DNA of 6,886 nucleotides from contig JAAYAZ010000234.1 of the NCBI GenBank assembly GCA_012719115.1, positions 1 to 6,886 on the forward strand, written 5' to 3'. Made by a program: the position numbers and the translations under genes. Positions 6,581 through 6,886 of the stretch are shown one piece after another. The DNA is from Dehalococcoidales bacterium. GTDB lineage: Bacteria > Chloroflexota > Dehalococcoidia > Dehalococcoidales > UBA5627. The first letter of the stretch is position 1. Each line of letters starts with the position of its first letter. Below the pieces are notes generated by a model. The model saw only the letters and a program-made list of their open reading frames with translations, was not told where the DNA came from and searched no databases.

Positions 6581-6733
6581 GTTTAATACAAGACCCGTGC
6601 TGTTATCTCTCTCAGTATTCCGATAACCTGAAAGAGTTTCTAATCGAATAGTCTATTAGCCACCTTTATGGTTTTAGATTATCTCTATCCGGGGAAAATC
6701 CTGAATGCCTGATCAGTAACACATTTATCAAAG
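6581..6733. other. Spacer between convergent genes
   Basis: About 150 bp lie between the ends of the DUF364 gene and the minus-strand nucleosidase-like gene, where a terminator for each is expected. I find GTTATC/GATAAC (6602-6607 and 6622-6627, 14-base loop) and the small AATAG-T-CTATT palindrome around 6647-6657, but neither is GC-rich or followed by a T-run. No clear intrinsic terminator and no gene is visible. Confidence 0.4.
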
Positions 6734-6886
6734 CTATTTATCATTCAAACCGCAGGCTAAATTAACAGCAATCTCGAATAATATCCGGGGAGCTATTTTA
6801 CTTAAGTAATCATAGAAATAGTTCTCTGCCTTATTCCCGCATTCATCCGATAGCGCCCTGATAATAACAAACTGCTTTTGGTTAAG
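6734..6886 (-). CDS. MTA/SAH nucleosidase-like protein, C-terminal part (runs off right edge)
   Basis: On the minus strand a frame enters from the right edge and runs for 50 codons to a TAG at 6734-6736. It reads ...QFVIIRALSDECGNKAENYF and goes on through YDYLSKIAPRIL to end CGLNDK. The pattern FVxIRALSDxxxxxAxxxFxxFL is the C-terminal signature of 5'-methylthioadenosine/S-adenosylhomocysteine nucleosidases and their relatives; the Asp of RALSD (visible residue 14) corresponds to the catalytic Asp that protonates the purine N7. These enzymes cleave adenine from methylthioadenosine or S-adenosylhomocysteine, recycling SAM by-products; close relatives include futalosine hydrolase, which cannot be excluded from 50 residues. 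The usual AD after SD is replaced by EC, so it may be a divergent member. It converges on the DUF364 gene. Confidence 0.75.
   Translation of the reverse strand, partial: LNQKQFVIIRALSDECGNKAENYFYDYLSKIAPRILFEIAVNLACGLNDK

Overview
The window looks like a chromosomal segment from an anaerobic bacterium of moderate GC content. The gene mix (FmdE-like protein, DUF364/DUF4213 protein, cysteine-rich DUF3795 protein, 7TM histidine kinase, and a nucleotidyltransferase with an unusually long loop between LAGG and PK) recalls uncultured Chloroflexota of the Dehalococcoidia type, or anaerobic Firmicutes. This is a family-content impression only; there is no rRNA or marker gene. I see no transposase, phage, CRISPR or tRNA signal.

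Layout, left to right. (1) Positions 1-137, minus strand: the N-terminus of an FmdE-family protein running off the left edge. (2) 138-444: an AT-rich divergent intergenic region with repeated TTGCA elements around a perfect 9-bp inverted repeat, plus a possible 34-codon leader ORF. (3) 445-3002, plus strand: a membrane-bound hybrid-less histidine kinase (7TM sensor, two PAS domains, HisKA, HATPase) followed 17 bp later by a 16-cysteine DUF3795 protein; the two are probably cotranscribed. No response regulator is visible. (4) 3241-5659, plus strand: a three-gene run with gaps of 52 and 27 bp, coding for a PHP-domain metallo-phosphoesterase, a protein of the family labelled 'quinate 5-dehydrogenase', and a GT-A fold NTP transferase. 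(5) 5660-5827: a strong sigma70-type promoter whose -10 lies inside a perfect 7+7 bp inverted repeat, a likely repressor site. (6) 5828-6580, plus strand: a DUF4213/DUF364 (putative heavy-metal chelation) protein. (7) 6734-6886, minus strand: the last 50 codons of an MTA/SAH nucleosidase-like gene, convergent with the preceding gene.

How the genes may work together is inference. The PHP / dehydrogenase-like / nucleotidyltransferase trio could form a small biosynthetic module in which a phosphorylated compound is hydrolysed or activated with a nucleotide. The FmdE, DUF3795 and DUF364 proteins all carry or belong to families with probable metal or redox-cofactor sites. The most testable regulatory feature is the operator-like palindrome over the DUF364 promoter. 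The least understood unit is the three-gene cluster, whose central gene carries a database name that its sequence does not support.
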